DNA of 64,000 bases from DATARH01 sp035534855 (GTDB lineage Bacteria > Pseudomonadota > Alphaproteobacteria > ATCC43930 > CGMCC-115725), in assembly GCA_035534855.1 (NCBI GenBank), contig DATLRD010000086.1, positions 1-64,000 of the forward strand, read 5' to 3'. Both the position numbers and the translations under genes were made by a program. Shown here piece by piece: positions 26,106 to 34,846 of the stretch (positions within the stretch are counted from its first letter, which is position 1; every line of letters starts with the position of its first letter). The notes under the pieces were generated by a model. It searched no databases and was not told the DNA's origin. It worked only from the letters and a program-made list of their open reading frames with translations.

Positions 26106-27077
26106 TCAGAACCAGTGCGCCTTGTCGACGACGTTGCGCAGCGGCTCGCCGGCAGCAAAGCGTCGGCAATTGTCGCTGAGCACGGCAAAGCGGCGGTCGT
26201 CGAGATAGGGGCCGTGGCCGGCGGTGTGCGGGGTCATCAACACGCCCGGCATCGTCCACAATTTGTGTTCGGGCGGCAGCGGCTCCTGCTCGTAGACGTC
26301 GAGCGCGGCGCCGGCGATCTCGCCCGTTTCGAGTGCGGCGGCGAGGTCATCGAGCCTGGTCGTCATGCCGCGGCCGATATTGATGAAGAACGCGGTCTTC
26401 TTCATCCGGCGAAACCGCGCGCGGTTCATGAACCCCTCGGTCTCGGGCGTGTGAGGCACGGTGAGGATCACGAAATCGGCGGTCGGCAGCAGCCGGTCGA
26501 GCGCATCGGCGCGGTGCAATTCGGCGAGCCCCGGCGGCGGCTCGGTGCGGCGCTCGTCGGTGCCGACGACGCGCATACCGAACGCCGCTGCGAGCCGCGC
26601 GATTTCGCTGCCAATGCCGCCGACCCCGACGATCAGCGCCGTCGCCTCCGGCAGGTGTACGACGTCGCCGCTTTCGCGGGGCGCCGGCCGCCACTCGCGG
26701 CGCAATTGTTGCGGCAGGTAGACCTGCAGCCCGCGCGCAAAGGCGAGGACGAACGCCATGACATGCGCCGCGATATGGTCGTTGTAGATTTCGCGGAAAT
26801 TGGTGATCCGCACCGGATGCGCGATCAGCTCGGGGTAATAGTACCCGGCCGGCGGTGCGGCCTGCGGTGCCTGCAGCCAGCTCAGGCTCTGCGCCTTGGG
26901 CAACAGGTCGGGCGGGATCGTGCCGTAGGCGCCTTCGGCGACCGCGATCGCCTGCTCGGCGCCTTCGCGGGTCTCGGCGACGATCACCTCGAGTTCGGGA
27001 TGCGCTGAGGAGAGCCGGCGCCCCCACTCGCGGGTCTTGTCGGATTGCGGCGGCAGCATCAGGAACGGGATCGGCAT
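26106..27077 (-). CDS. D-2-hydroxyacid dehydrogenase family protein
   Basis: 323 residues. The NAD(P)-binding motif is GVGGIGSEIARLA, ending VGTDERR. The catalytic Arg is in INIGRGM, the Glu in LDVYEQEPLP and the His in TPHTAGHG, all in normal positions. Resembles glyoxylate/hydroxypyruvate reductase-like members of the family. It lies upstream of the TRAP transporter on the opposite strand, so uptake and oxidation or reduction of a 2-hydroxy or 2-keto acid is a fair guess. Confidence 0.9.
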   Translation of the reverse strand: MPIPFLMLPPQSDKTREWGRRLSSAHPELEVIVAETREGAEQAIAVAEGAYGTIPPDLLPKAQSLSWLQAPQAAPPAGYYYPELIAHPVRITNFREIYNDHIAAHVMAFVLAFARGLQVYLPQQLRREWRPAPRESGDVVHLPEATALIVGVGGIGSEIARLAAAFGMRVVGTDERRTEPPPGLAELHRADALDRLLPTADFVILTVPHTPETEGFMNRARFRRMKKTAFFINIGRGMTTRLDDLAAALETGEIAGAALDVYEQEPLPPEHKLWTMPGVLMTPHTAGHGPYLDDRRFAVLSDNCRRFAAGEPLRNVVDKAHWF

Positions 27078-27324
27078 GGCGGCTCACTTGTCGTTGGGGA
27101 TGCGATCCGGCAATTTCTTGCGCTGGAGGCACCGGCGGCATCAGATTGCGTTGCTCCGCTCTTAATGACAACTGGGCGTCCTGGGCTTCGTTCCCTGCCG
27201 GCACTGCTGCGGCGATGTGCCGGTTCTGCCGCCGACCGCCTATACGTGTCAGCGTTCTTGACGCACGACGACCGGCCGGTGCACTAACGCGCCCGTTGTG
27301 TCGACTATGATTGGGAAACGCCAA

Positions 27325-28359
27325 ATGAGGACCCCTGTCAGCCGCCGCGCCTTTATGGCAGCGACGGCGAGTGTTGCCGTTCCGCTTGCCATGCCGTTTG
27401 TGCGCCGCGCCGCGGCGGCGGAGCCGCTGTTGATGCGCTGCTCTCTCGATACCGCGCCGTCGCATCCGCGCAACGTCGCGTTCCGCGATTTCCTCGCCAA
27501 GATCGAGAAGGTGTCGGAAGGCCAGATCAAGACAAAATTGTTCGAGAGCGGCTCGCTGTTTCCCGATCTCCACGTCGTCAAGGCGCTGGTTCAGGGCCAG
27601 GTCGAACTGGTCTGCCCCGGCACCTGGACGATCACCGGGTTTGTGCCTGACGCCGATTTCTCGCAGCTTCCCGCGTTTTACGGCCAGACGATCGACGCCG
27701 TGCACAAGGCGACCGACGGCTCGGCCGGCAAGTTCGTCAACCAGAAGGTCGCCGAAAAGCTGAAGGTTCAGGTCCTCGGCGACTGGTTCGACCTCGGCTT
27801 CAACGAGTGGTTCTCGACCAAGAAGCCGCTGAATTCGCTGGCCGACCTCAAAGACATGAAATTGCGCAGCCCGGGCGGGGTGCTCAATTCGTGGCGCATC
27901 CGGTTCTTCGGCGGTATCCCCAACGTGACTGCCTGGCCCGACGTGCCGCTGGCGATGTCGCAGGGCACGTTCGACGGGCTGATCAGCACCGACGAAAGCG
28001 TCAACAGCGCCAAGCTCTATGATTCCGGGATGCGCCACTCGCTGCAGGACCGGCAGGGCATGGGCCTTTACGTGCCGATGATGAACCATGATTTCTGGGG
28101 CAAGCTGGGCCCCAAGCTTCAGCAGGCGGTCGTCAAATTGTGGAGCGACAACCTGCCGGCCTGGCGGGCCAACACGGCTAAGTCGCAACTGGGGGGCCGC
28201 GCGGCATTGGAGAAGGCCGGCGTCACCGTTGTCGACGTGCCGCAAAAGGATCTCGACGCGGTGCGCGCCAAGATGCTGCCCGAGCAGGCCAAGGCCGCGG
28301 CTGACGCGCACATGTCGCCGGAACTGGTGAAGCTGGTCATGACGGATGTCGCTGCCTAA
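27325..28359 (+). CDS. dctP: TRAP transporter solute-binding protein (DctP family)
   Basis: 344 residues from the ATG at 27325; ATG 27307 and GTG 27298 are in-frame alternatives. A twin-arginine-type signal (VSRRAFMAATASV) is followed by a cleavage region FVRRAAAAEP, so the protein is probably exported folded. The body has the DctP features FRDFLAKIEKVSEGQIKT, GSLFPD and the conserved region LADLKDMKLRSPGG, whose Arg normally contacts a carboxylate. It binds the substrate in the periplasm; which acid is not known. The next two genes complete the transporter. Confidence 0.93.
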   Translation: MRTPVSRRAFMAATASVAVPLAMPFVRRAAAAEPLLMRCSLDTAPSHPRNVAFRDFLAKIEKVSEGQIKTKLFESGSLFPDLHVVKALVQGQVELVCPGTWTITGFVPDADFSQLPAFYGQTIDAVHKATDGSAGKFVNQKVAEKLKVQVLGDWFDLGFNEWFSTKKPLNSLADLKDMKLRSPGGVLNSWRIRFFGGIPNVTAWPDVPLAMSQGTFDGLISTDESVNSAKLYDSGMRHSLQDRQGMGLYVPMMNHDFWGKLGPKLQQAVVKLWSDNLPAWRANTAKSQLGGRAALEKAGVTVVDVPQKDLDAVRAKMLPEQAKAAADAHMSPELVKLVMTDVAA

Positions 28360-28936
28360 GCCGGAGGCGGCGCGGGGCCTAGCCCGCGCCGCCGCCGTCT
28401 GGGACCGCATCGAACGCACCCTGGTCGGCATCCTCGGCGCCAGCGCGATGGCGATCGCCGCCTTCCAGGTGTTCGGGCGCTATATCGACCCCGCCGCGGC
28501 GATCACCTGGGCCGAGGAGGTGATCGTCTACATCGCGGTGTGGGCGGTGATGATCATCGCAAGCCAGCTGGTGCGGATGGACGGGCACGTGCGCCCCGAC
28601 CTGGTTCTGCGCCTGTTGCCGGCCGGCGTTCAGCGCTGGGTCGAGGTGTTCAACTGCCTGGTCGCGATCGCCTTCACCTTCGGCATGGTGTGGTACGGCT
28701 GGGCCGTCGTAGGCACGGCCCTGCTGCTTGACCAGCGCAGCTCGTCCGACCTGCAGTTTCCGATCTGGATTTACTACCTCGCGCTGCCGACCGGCGGCGC
28801 ACTGATGCTAGGGCGATATGTGATCCGGCTGATCCGTTACCTGCTTTATTTCGACCCGCGCACGATGACCGTGGGCCATGCGGCGGTACCGGTGCACGAG
28901 GCGCCGGCCGATCTCATCCCGCCGCCGGTGAAGTAG
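28346..28936 (+). CDS. dctQ: TRAP transporter small permease (DctQ family)
   Basis: 196 residues with four hydrophobic segments, and ITWAEEVIVYIAVW in the typical DctQ position. It overlaps the end of dctP by 14 bases and precedes dctM by 7 bases, so the three are one operon. It is the small membrane subunit that supports DctM. Confidence 0.9.
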   Translation: MSLPKPEAARGLARAAAVWDRIERTLVGILGASAMAIAAFQVFGRYIDPAAAITWAEEVIVYIAVWAVMIIASQLVRMDGHVRPDLVLRLLPAGVQRWVEVFNCLVAIAFTFGMVWYGWAVVGTALLLDQRSSSDLQFPIWIYYLALPTGGALMLGRYVIRLIRYLLYFDPRTMTVGHAAVPVHEAPADLIPPPVK

Positions 28937-28943
28937 CGCCCGC

Positions 28944-30224
28944 ATGTGGACCGCCGGGTTCTTCATCCTGTTCTTCGGCCTGCTCGCCGCCGGCATGCCG
29001 ATCTTCCTGGTGCTCGGCGCCTGCGCCGCGGTGCTCTATTTCGTGTCGGACCAGCCGATGATCGGGTTGGCCCAGAACATGATCGATCAGCTCAACTCGA
29101 CGACGCTGATGTCGCTGCCGCTATTCGTGATGGCGGCGGCATTCATGCGGCGCGGCGGGGTGGCTCAGGCGCTGGTCGATATGTCGGCGGCGTGGCTCGG
29201 CGGCATCAAAGGCTCGCTCGGGCTCGTCGCGGTGGTGTCGTGCGCGCTGTTTGCGGCGATCTCGGGCTCATCGGTCGCAACCGCGCTGGCGATGGGCACG
29301 ATCCTGCTGCCGGCGATGCTGGAGCGCGGCTACCCGCGCTCGTTCGCGCTCGGCGTGCTCGGCGCGTCAGGCACGATCGGCGTAGTGATACCGCCGTCGC
29401 TCGCGCTCATTCTCTACGGCATCGTCACCGAGCAGTCGGTGCCGCGGCTGTTTCTTGCCGGCATCCTGCCCGGCCTGTTGCAAGCCGGCGCGTTCTTCCT
29501 GTGGGTGCTCTATTACGCCCGGCGCAAGAATTTTCCGGCCGAGCCGGCGCTGCCGCTCGGCCAGCGGCTGCGGGTCACCTGGCGCGCGCTGCCGGCGATG
29601 CTGGTGCCGGTCGTCGTGCTCGGCGGCATCTATGGCGGGTTCATGACCGTCACGGAATCGGCGGCGATGGCGGCGGTAACTGCCTTGTTCGTCAGCCTCG
29701 TCGTCTATCGCGGGTTTCATTGGACGTCGGTGCTCGACGTGATCGCCGAGGCGCTGGCCTCAGCCGGCGTCATCATGCTGATCATCGCCACGGCGCTGGT
29801 CTTCGGCCACTGGATGACCGGCTCGGGCATCCCGGGCCAGCTCGTGCAATATGCCGCCAAGCAGAATTTCAGCACCTGGCAGTTCCTGATGGTGATGAAC
29901 ATCCTGCTGCTGCTGATCGGCTGCTTTCTCGAAGTCGTCGGCACGCTCTTGCTGGTGATGCCGATCCTGGCGCCGGTATTGGCCCCGCTTGGCGTCAACT
30001 CAGTGCATTTCGGGATCATCTTCACCCACAACATGGAGGTCGGGCTGGTCCATCCCCCGGTCGGCCTCAATCTCTACGTCCTGTCGACGATCTCCGACGC
30101 GCCGGTCGGCGAGGTGATCCGCGGCATCCTACCGTTTCTGATCATCCTGTTGCTGGTGCTGGGGCTGATCACCTATTGGCCGGCGCTGACGCTGTGGCTG
30201 CCCGATCTGGTGTTCGGCAAGTGA
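28944..30224 (+). CDS. dctM: TRAP transporter large permease (DctM family)
   Basis: 426 residues, 11-12 hydrophobic segments, standard length. Family marks include the start MWTAGFFILFFGLLAAGMP, AAISGSSVATALAMG, LGVLGASGTIGVVIPPS and FLEVVGTLLLVMPILAP. It carries the substrate through the inner membrane using a sodium or proton gradient. The predicted operon ends here; the hydroxyacid dehydrogenase gene at 30272 follows in the same direction 47 bases on. Confidence 0.93.
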   Translation: MWTAGFFILFFGLLAAGMPIFLVLGACAAVLYFVSDQPMIGLAQNMIDQLNSTTLMSLPLFVMAAAFMRRGGVAQALVDMSAAWLGGIKGSLGLVAVVSCALFAAISGSSVATALAMGTILLPAMLERGYPRSFALGVLGASGTIGVVIPPSLALILYGIVTEQSVPRLFLAGILPGLLQAGAFFLWVLYYARRKNFPAEPALPLGQRLRVTWRALPAMLVPVVVLGGIYGGFMTVTESAAMAAVTALFVSLVVYRGFHWTSVLDVIAEALASAGVIMLIIATALVFGHWMTGSGIPGQLVQYAAKQNFSTWQFLMVMNILLLLIGCFLEVVGTLLLVMPILAPVLAPLGVNSVHFGIIFTHNMEVGLVHPPVGLNLYVLSTISDAPVGEVIRGILPFLIILLLVLGLITYWPALTLWLPDLVFGK

Positions 30225-30271
30225 GTCGCGATAGGGTTTGACCAGACACACACGACGACGGAGCGACGCCG

Positions 30272-31264
30272 ATGGCCCAGACCGCACAGCCCAACCGCAA
30301 GAAGATCATGGCGCCGGCGACGATGTCGAAATCCGGCTGGGCGTTGATCGCGGCGCGCGACGATGTCGAGGGTGTCGAGTTTGCGCCGACTCTGGCAAAG
30401 CCCGAATTTCGCGCGATGCTGGCCGATGTCAGCGGCATTTGCCTCGGCGTCACGCCGTTCAGCGACCCCGAGCTCGATGCGGCGCCGCAGCTTCAGGTCG
30501 TCTCGCGCATCGGGGTCGGCTACGACGCGGTCGACGTGCCGGCGCTGACCCGTCGGCGCGTTCCGCTGATGATCGGCGGCACCGCCAATTCGGTCAGCGT
30601 TGCCGAGGCCGGGGTGTTCCTGACGATGTCGCTGGCGCGCAAGGGCGCCCGGATGGACACGATGGTCAAGGAGGGCCGCTGGAACGACCGCTACAAGGAC
30701 ATGCCGGTCGACCTTTACGGCAAGACCGTGCTGATCATCGGCTTCGGCAAGATCGGCACGCGCTCGGCCAAGCGGTTCGGCGCGATGGAAACAAATGTCC
30801 TGGTCTATGACCCGTACATGTACTCCGAGACGATCCGCGGCATGGGCTACGAGCCGGTCGCCGATCTCGACGCTGCGGTGGCGCGCGCCGATTTCATCAC
30901 GATCCACTGCCCGAAGACGCCCGAGACGGTCGGCCTGTTCAATGCTGCCCGGCTCGCCCGGATGAAGCGCACCGCGTTCATCGTAAACACCGCGCGCGGC
31001 GGCATCATCGACGAGCCGGCGCTCTACGACGCGCTCAAGAACAACCGCATCGCCGGCGCCGCGCTCGATGTCTTCGTCGAGGAGCCGACCCCGCAGGACA
31101 ACCCGCTGCTGTCGCTGCCCAATTTCATCGCCGCGCCGCATGTCGCCGGAGTGACCAGGGAGGCGGTCGACCGAATGGCCGTCATCGCGGTGCAGAACAT
31201 CCTCTCGGTCCTCGATGGCAAGCCGAACGCCGAAAATGTGATCAACAAGGAAGTGCTGGCGTAG
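30272..31264 (+). CDS. D-2-hydroxyacid dehydrogenase (phosphoglycerate-dehydrogenase-like)
   Basis: 330 residues. NAD motif GFGKIGTRSAKRFG with an acidic VYDPY (NAD-type). Catalytic Arg in NTARGGIIDE, Glu in FVEEPTP and His in PHVAGVT. No C-terminal ACT or ASB domain, so it is not a canonical SerA. It follows the TRAP operon by 47 bases and probably shares its transcript; it may act on the imported 2-hydroxy acid. Different in sequence from the enzyme at 26106. The AT-rich island begins 11 bases after its stop. Confidence 0.9.
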   Translation: MAQTAQPNRKKIMAPATMSKSGWALIAARDDVEGVEFAPTLAKPEFRAMLADVSGICLGVTPFSDPELDAAPQLQVVSRIGVGYDAVDVPALTRRRVPLMIGGTANSVSVAEAGVFLTMSLARKGARMDTMVKEGRWNDRYKDMPVDLYGKTVLIIGFGKIGTRSAKRFGAMETNVLVYDPYMYSETIRGMGYEPVADLDAAVARADFITIHCPKTPETVGLFNAARLARMKRTAFIVNTARGGIIDEPALYDALKNNRIAGAALDVFVEEPTPQDNPLLSLPNFIAAPHVAGVTREAVDRMAVIAVQNILSVLDGKPNAENVINKEVLA

Positions 31265-31275
31265 GGAGGCGCACG

Positions 31276-32025
31276 ATGCCGGTTGGGCGATACGCGAGGC
31301 CGCCCATTACCGAGGCGGTTATAGAATTTAGGTTTGGATCACCGCTTTCAGACCGGATGGTCAAGCGATTCTTGCACGTTGTCGCAAAGGAATACCCAAC
31401 AACAGAACAAACCTATGAAATCTCTGCTCAACTACGAATTACGGGACCGGGTCAAAACCCCGAAGTTTCTACCAATCAGAGTTTAACTGGGTACAAGCTA
31501 ACAGGACAAGATTCGGCGGATTTCATGATTTTTAGGGTTGATAGAATAGGGATAATTCGGAATTCTCCCTATTGTGGGTGGAATAATTTCTTTGAGCGCG
31601 CCAAATCATATTATGAAAAATTGAAAAAAATCTCTGGTCTTCGTTCGCTAACCAGAATAGCAACACGATACGTGAATCGGTTGGATATCCCAGTGAAACC
31701 GGGAGACTTGGTTCGAAGCGAAGATTACCTCCAAATAGAGCCGCTAGTTCCAACCGCCGTGCCCAGACTCAGCGCCTTTTTTACAACCTTTAGAGGGATT
31801 GTTCCAGAGATTGAAGGACAGGTGATCGTAAATTCCGGAACTGTGCAATCGCCCCTGATCGATCACATTTCATTTTTACTTGACATTGATCTGTTTCGAG
31901 AGCAAGCGCTCCCGCAGCGAGACCAAGACGTCTGGGATTTGCTTGACAGACTGCGAGCACAGAAAAACGCACTATTCGAGTCGTTCGTAACCGATCGGGC
32001 CAGGGAGCTGTTTGACCGTGCCTGA
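31276..32025 (+). CDS. TIGR04255-like family protein of an AT-rich island
   Basis: 249 residues. Features recalled from the TIGR04255 family are the N-terminal RPPITEAVIEFRFG and the middle RSLTRIATRYVNRLDIP. No catalytic motif is known. It is the first of three overlapping or closely spaced genes whose base and codon use (AAA, ATT, TTA common) is clearly AT-richer than the rest of the window, signs of transfer. The family is scattered in bacteria and its function is unknown, so assigning a role would be speculation. Confidence 0.65.
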   Translation: MPVGRYARPPITEAVIEFRFGSPLSDRMVKRFLHVVAKEYPTTEQTYEISAQLRITGPGQNPEVSTNQSLTGYKLTGQDSADFMIFRVDRIGIIRNSPYCGWNNFFERAKSYYEKLKKISGLRSLTRIATRYVNRLDIPVKPGDLVRSEDYLQIEPLVPTAVPRLSAFFTTFRGIVPEIEGQVIVNSGTVQSPLIDHISFLLDIDLFREQALPQRDQDVWDLLDRLRAQKNALFESFVTDRARELFDRA

Positions 32026-32602
32026 CATTGTTGCCTTAGGGAGGTCCGCTCAGCAGCCGCTCAGCGCCAGCGCTGTCGTGGACCCGATCATGTCGCCGAT
32101 TGAAAGACCATCGCAGGGGCGGGCCGAAGGAAGCCTATATCAACCCCAAATAATACCAATCCTTACAGGTGCAGAAAAATTAGAATCGGATCTATTCAAG
32201 AATCGAGCCGAACTAAAATTATTGACCTCAAAAGTAGCCATGCATCTGTCCTTTGAGCAACGGCAGAGTCTTTTTCTGTCGATTGATCGACTGTTGGCGG
32301 CTGAGGAATGGGAGGATGAGTCATATGAAATTGATTTGGAGTCGTTCCAAAGTTTTTTACGGTTTGTTATTCATGCAAAAATTGAGCACATGCCGAACAT
32401 CGGGGTAGGCCCAGGGGGAACTGTACTGGCGGGTTGGCACGCAAAGAGCAAATCGGTTCACGCGGAGTTTTTTCCGGCTGATCACTGTATGCTCATGATA
32501 AAATTGCAATCCGATCGCGGACTTGAGCGGTTCGCATGGCGCGGACACGTGGCGCGGTTACGAGATGTAGTTTTTCATAATGGTGCAATTGAATGCCTGT
32601 AG
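32018..32602 (+). CDS. Unknown protein, second gene of the AT-rich island
   Basis: 194 residues from a GTG at 32018 (AGGGAG 10 bases upstream); TTG at 32012 is an alternative. It overlaps the preceding gene by 8 bases, consistent with translational coupling. An N-terminal Ser/Pro-rich part (1-50) precedes a helical middle (LESDLFKNRAELKLLTSKVA, RQSLFLSIDRLLAAEEW) and a beta-type C-terminal half (IGVGPGGTVLAGWHAKSKSV, HAEFFPADHCMLMI). No known fold was recognised; the middle-to-end pattern could be a small alpha/beta domain. Confidence 0.6.
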   Translation: MPDIVALGRSAQQPLSASAVVDPIMSPIERPSQGRAEGSLYQPQIIPILTGAEKLESDLFKNRAELKLLTSKVAMHLSFEQRQSLFLSIDRLLAAEEWEDESYEIDLESFQSFLRFVIHAKIEHMPNIGVGPGGTVLAGWHAKSKSVHAEFFPADHCMLMIKLQSDRGLERFAWRGHVARLRDVVFHNGAIECL

Positions 32603-32618
32603 GGCATGAAAATTTATT

Positions 32619-33098
32619 ATGCCAAAGCTAAATCATTCAACAATCCCCGATGAGAACCATGTGGTTAGGCGGTGTGGACATCAGGTTATAGAACGGGATC
32701 TTGTTTCGAACGACGTGATCGGTCTATTTCCGAAATCGATGCAGTTACGAGTGGATAAGAATGAGAAATATCTCTCTATGAATTTGTTAGAGCATTGTTC
32801 CGGATCAAAAAAAGACCGTCTGAAGGCGGTGGTGGCTATTCAGCGGTCAAAAGCGGCCACCAGGTTGAGCCTTCAATCGGGAATTGCTGTAATCGACGCG
32901 AAGAGGATCCGTAAAATCGGTAGTGAACATAAACGCACGCTAACGGTACGACATACGCCAAATAGCGGCGATGTATCTTATTCACGCGTTTCCGGGTTGC
33001 CGTTAGACAATGGTGATGAACTTCTAACCGCTGCGCTAGCAGACGAGGCATATCAAGACTTTATGCTATTATATCAAGTCGATGCGCTACCTGAATGA
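32619..33098 (+). CDS. Unknown protein, third gene of the AT-rich island
   Basis: 159 residues, ATG at 32619, weak ribosome site. Notable words are ENHVVRRCGHQVIE near the start, LRVDKNEKYLSMNLLEHCSG in the middle, and a final DELLTAALADEAYQDFMLLY. A few uncharacterised bacterial proteins share a similar EKYLS.N.LE core, by recollection only. Same AT-rich base use as the two upstream genes, from which it is separated by 16 bases. No function inferred. Confidence 0.6.
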   Translation: MPKLNHSTIPDENHVVRRCGHQVIERDLVSNDVIGLFPKSMQLRVDKNEKYLSMNLLEHCSGSKKDRLKAVVAIQRSKAATRLSLQSGIAVIDAKRIRKIGSEHKRTLTVRHTPNSGDVSYSRVSGLPLDNGDELLTAALADEAYQDFMLLYQVDALPE

Positions 33099-33285
33099 GG
33101 CTGACGCCGTAGTACAATTTACAATACGGATTCGTTGGGTCAGCTTGGCCGCGCTATGCGACCGGAAGGTGCGCCAACTGCGAAGGCCGGAATGTAAGCG
33201 GGTCTGACCCGTTATAGGTTGGAGTCTCCGCCCGGCATGGGAATTACGGAGGTTTCGGCCGCGACATCATGAGGAGACCGCGTCG

Positions 33286-34755
33286 ATGCTGCCGGCGGCG
33301 ATCGGAGCATTGGCCTTGGCGTTGCGGCTGTACGGCCTCGGCAGCAAGCCGTTTTGGCTCGACGAGATCGCCAGTGCGCATCGCGCGACGGCGAGCATTC
33401 CAGATCTGGTCGCCGATTCGCTTCATAACGGGCACTATCCGACCTATTTCCTGCTGTTGTGGCTGATCGCGCGGGTCGGAGCGTCACAATTCCTGCTGCG
33501 GCTGCCGTCGGCGATCTTCGGTGCGGCCTGCGCGTCGCTGACCTGCATGATCGGCCGCCGGGTCGGCGGAGCACGCAGCGGCGCCGTCGCGGGCCTTTTT
33601 GTGGCATTGTCGCCGTTCGAGGTTCAATTCGGGCAGGAGGCGCGGCCCTACACGCTGGTCGCCTTGTTGGTTCTGACCGCGTTGTGGGGGCTTGTGCGGC
33701 TGGCACAGGACCCGGCCGCCGCGGCGGTTCCGCTTTGGCGCCGCGGCGGTCTGCGGGGCGCCTGGCTGGCCTTTGGCCTGGGCACGGCGGCGGCGCTTGC
33801 GGTGCTGAACGTTGCGGTCCCTTGGCTGATCGCTGCCAACCTCGGGGCGATCGCCATTGCCGGCGGCGCCGGCGAGGCGAAGCGCTCATTCTGGCGAAAT
33901 TGGGGGCTCGTGCAGCTTGCCGTGCTGGCGGTCTGGGTGCCGATGTTCGCCGCAGTTTACGTCGCGCGGCATGGCGCCCTGCTGGACGCGATCGCGTGGG
34001 CCCCGGCGACCAGCGCCAAGCGGATCTGGTCGATCGTCGCCGCGGTCTATTTTCTGCGCATCGCGAAATTCATCACGATCGGCCTCGCTCCGGTGGTGGT
34101 TCCCGGGCTGCCGATCGCCGTCGGCGCGCTTGCCGCGCTCGGCCTCTGGCATTTGCGGCACGATCGGCGGCTGCTGGCGGTACTGAGCTGCGCCGCATTC
34201 GTGCTGCCGCTGAGCCTGGGCCTCGTGTCGGTGTTCGTGCCGCTGATGGTGCCGCGCTATTTCGCGTGGGGCGGCGCGCCGCTTTTTGTTCTCGCCGGGA
34301 TCGGGTTCGGCCGGCTTTCGGGGGTGCGTTTCGCGGTGCCGGCAATTGCGGCCGCCGCGCTCGGCCTCGTAAATCTACTGCCCTATTACGGCTATGAGAC
34401 CAAGCCGCGCTGGGATGAGGCGGCGTCCGAACTGGCGACGGTCGCCCGGCCCGGCGACATGGTGCTGCTCAACAGCTATTACGCCAAATACGTTCTGTCG
34501 GCGTTTGCCGCGCGGGCCGGGTTGCACCCTGATCAGGTCAGGCTGACCTGGAGCCTGCCCGACGCGATGCAGCGCCAGCCGGGCCGCGATCTGTGGGTGA
34601 TTTACGGTCGCACCGGTCAGGTCATGCCGCAATCGCTGGCCGAATTTCGCAAGTCGCTCGCGCCGCTCGGCGAGCCGCTGACCGAAACGCCGATCGGCCG
34701 CTATATCGTGCTGTGGCACTTCGCGGAACCCGAGCACGCCAATTCCGGGACATAG
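33286..34755 (+). CDS. GT39/PMT-like membrane glycosyltransferase
   Basis: 489 residues with about ten hydrophobic segments. The start region RLYGLGSKPFWLDEIASAHRAT has the conserved Asp-Glu pair (LDE) of ArnT/PMT-type C-family glycosyltransferases, which use polyprenyl-phosphate sugars in the periplasm. Further marks are QEARPYTLVALL and a loop HNGHYPTYF. Lipid A, protein or polysaccharide could be the acceptor. GAGGAG lies 10 bases before the ATG. It borders the island on the right. Confidence 0.85.
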   Translation: MLPAAIGALALALRLYGLGSKPFWLDEIASAHRATASIPDLVADSLHNGHYPTYFLLLWLIARVGASQFLLRLPSAIFGAACASLTCMIGRRVGGARSGAVAGLFVALSPFEVQFGQEARPYTLVALLVLTALWGLVRLAQDPAAAAVPLWRRGGLRGAWLAFGLGTAAALAVLNVAVPWLIAANLGAIAIAGGAGEAKRSFWRNWGLVQLAVLAVWVPMFAAVYVARHGALLDAIAWAPATSAKRIWSIVAAVYFLRIAKFITIGLAPVVVPGLPIAVGALAALGLWHLRHDRRLLAVLSCAAFVLPLSLGLVSVFVPLMVPRYFAWGGAPLFVLAGIGFGRLSGVRFAVPAIAAAALGLVNLLPYYGYETKPRWDEAASELATVARPGDMVLLNSYYAKYVLSAFAARAGLHPDQVRLTWSLPDAMQRQPGRDLWVIYGRTGQVMPQSLAEFRKSLAPLGEPLTETPIGRYIVLWHFAEPEHANSGT

Positions 34756-34846
34756 CGACTCTCGTTCCAGCATCCCGGCGGGCGCTTGACTTCCGCCCCT
34801 TTAGCTGGCGGGATCGGCAGTCTGATTTGCGATCGAGGAGAGTGAT

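Noticed and set aside
27166..27191. GGAAC-N16-AGTT on the reverse strand upstream of the 2-hydroxyacid dehydrogenase gene
   Set aside because: The -10 element differs from CGTT at its key first base and spacing is 16, so it is too weak to call an EcfG promoter.
27078..27324. The 247-base gap before dctP, checked for tRNA or riboswitch
   Set aside because: No cloverleaf-like arms, CCA-end context or known aptamer motif was recognised by eye.
33099..33285. A possible attachment site or direct repeat at the right edge of the AT-rich island
   Set aside because: Compared by eye with the left edge at 31264-31276; no shared direct repeat or tRNA end was found.
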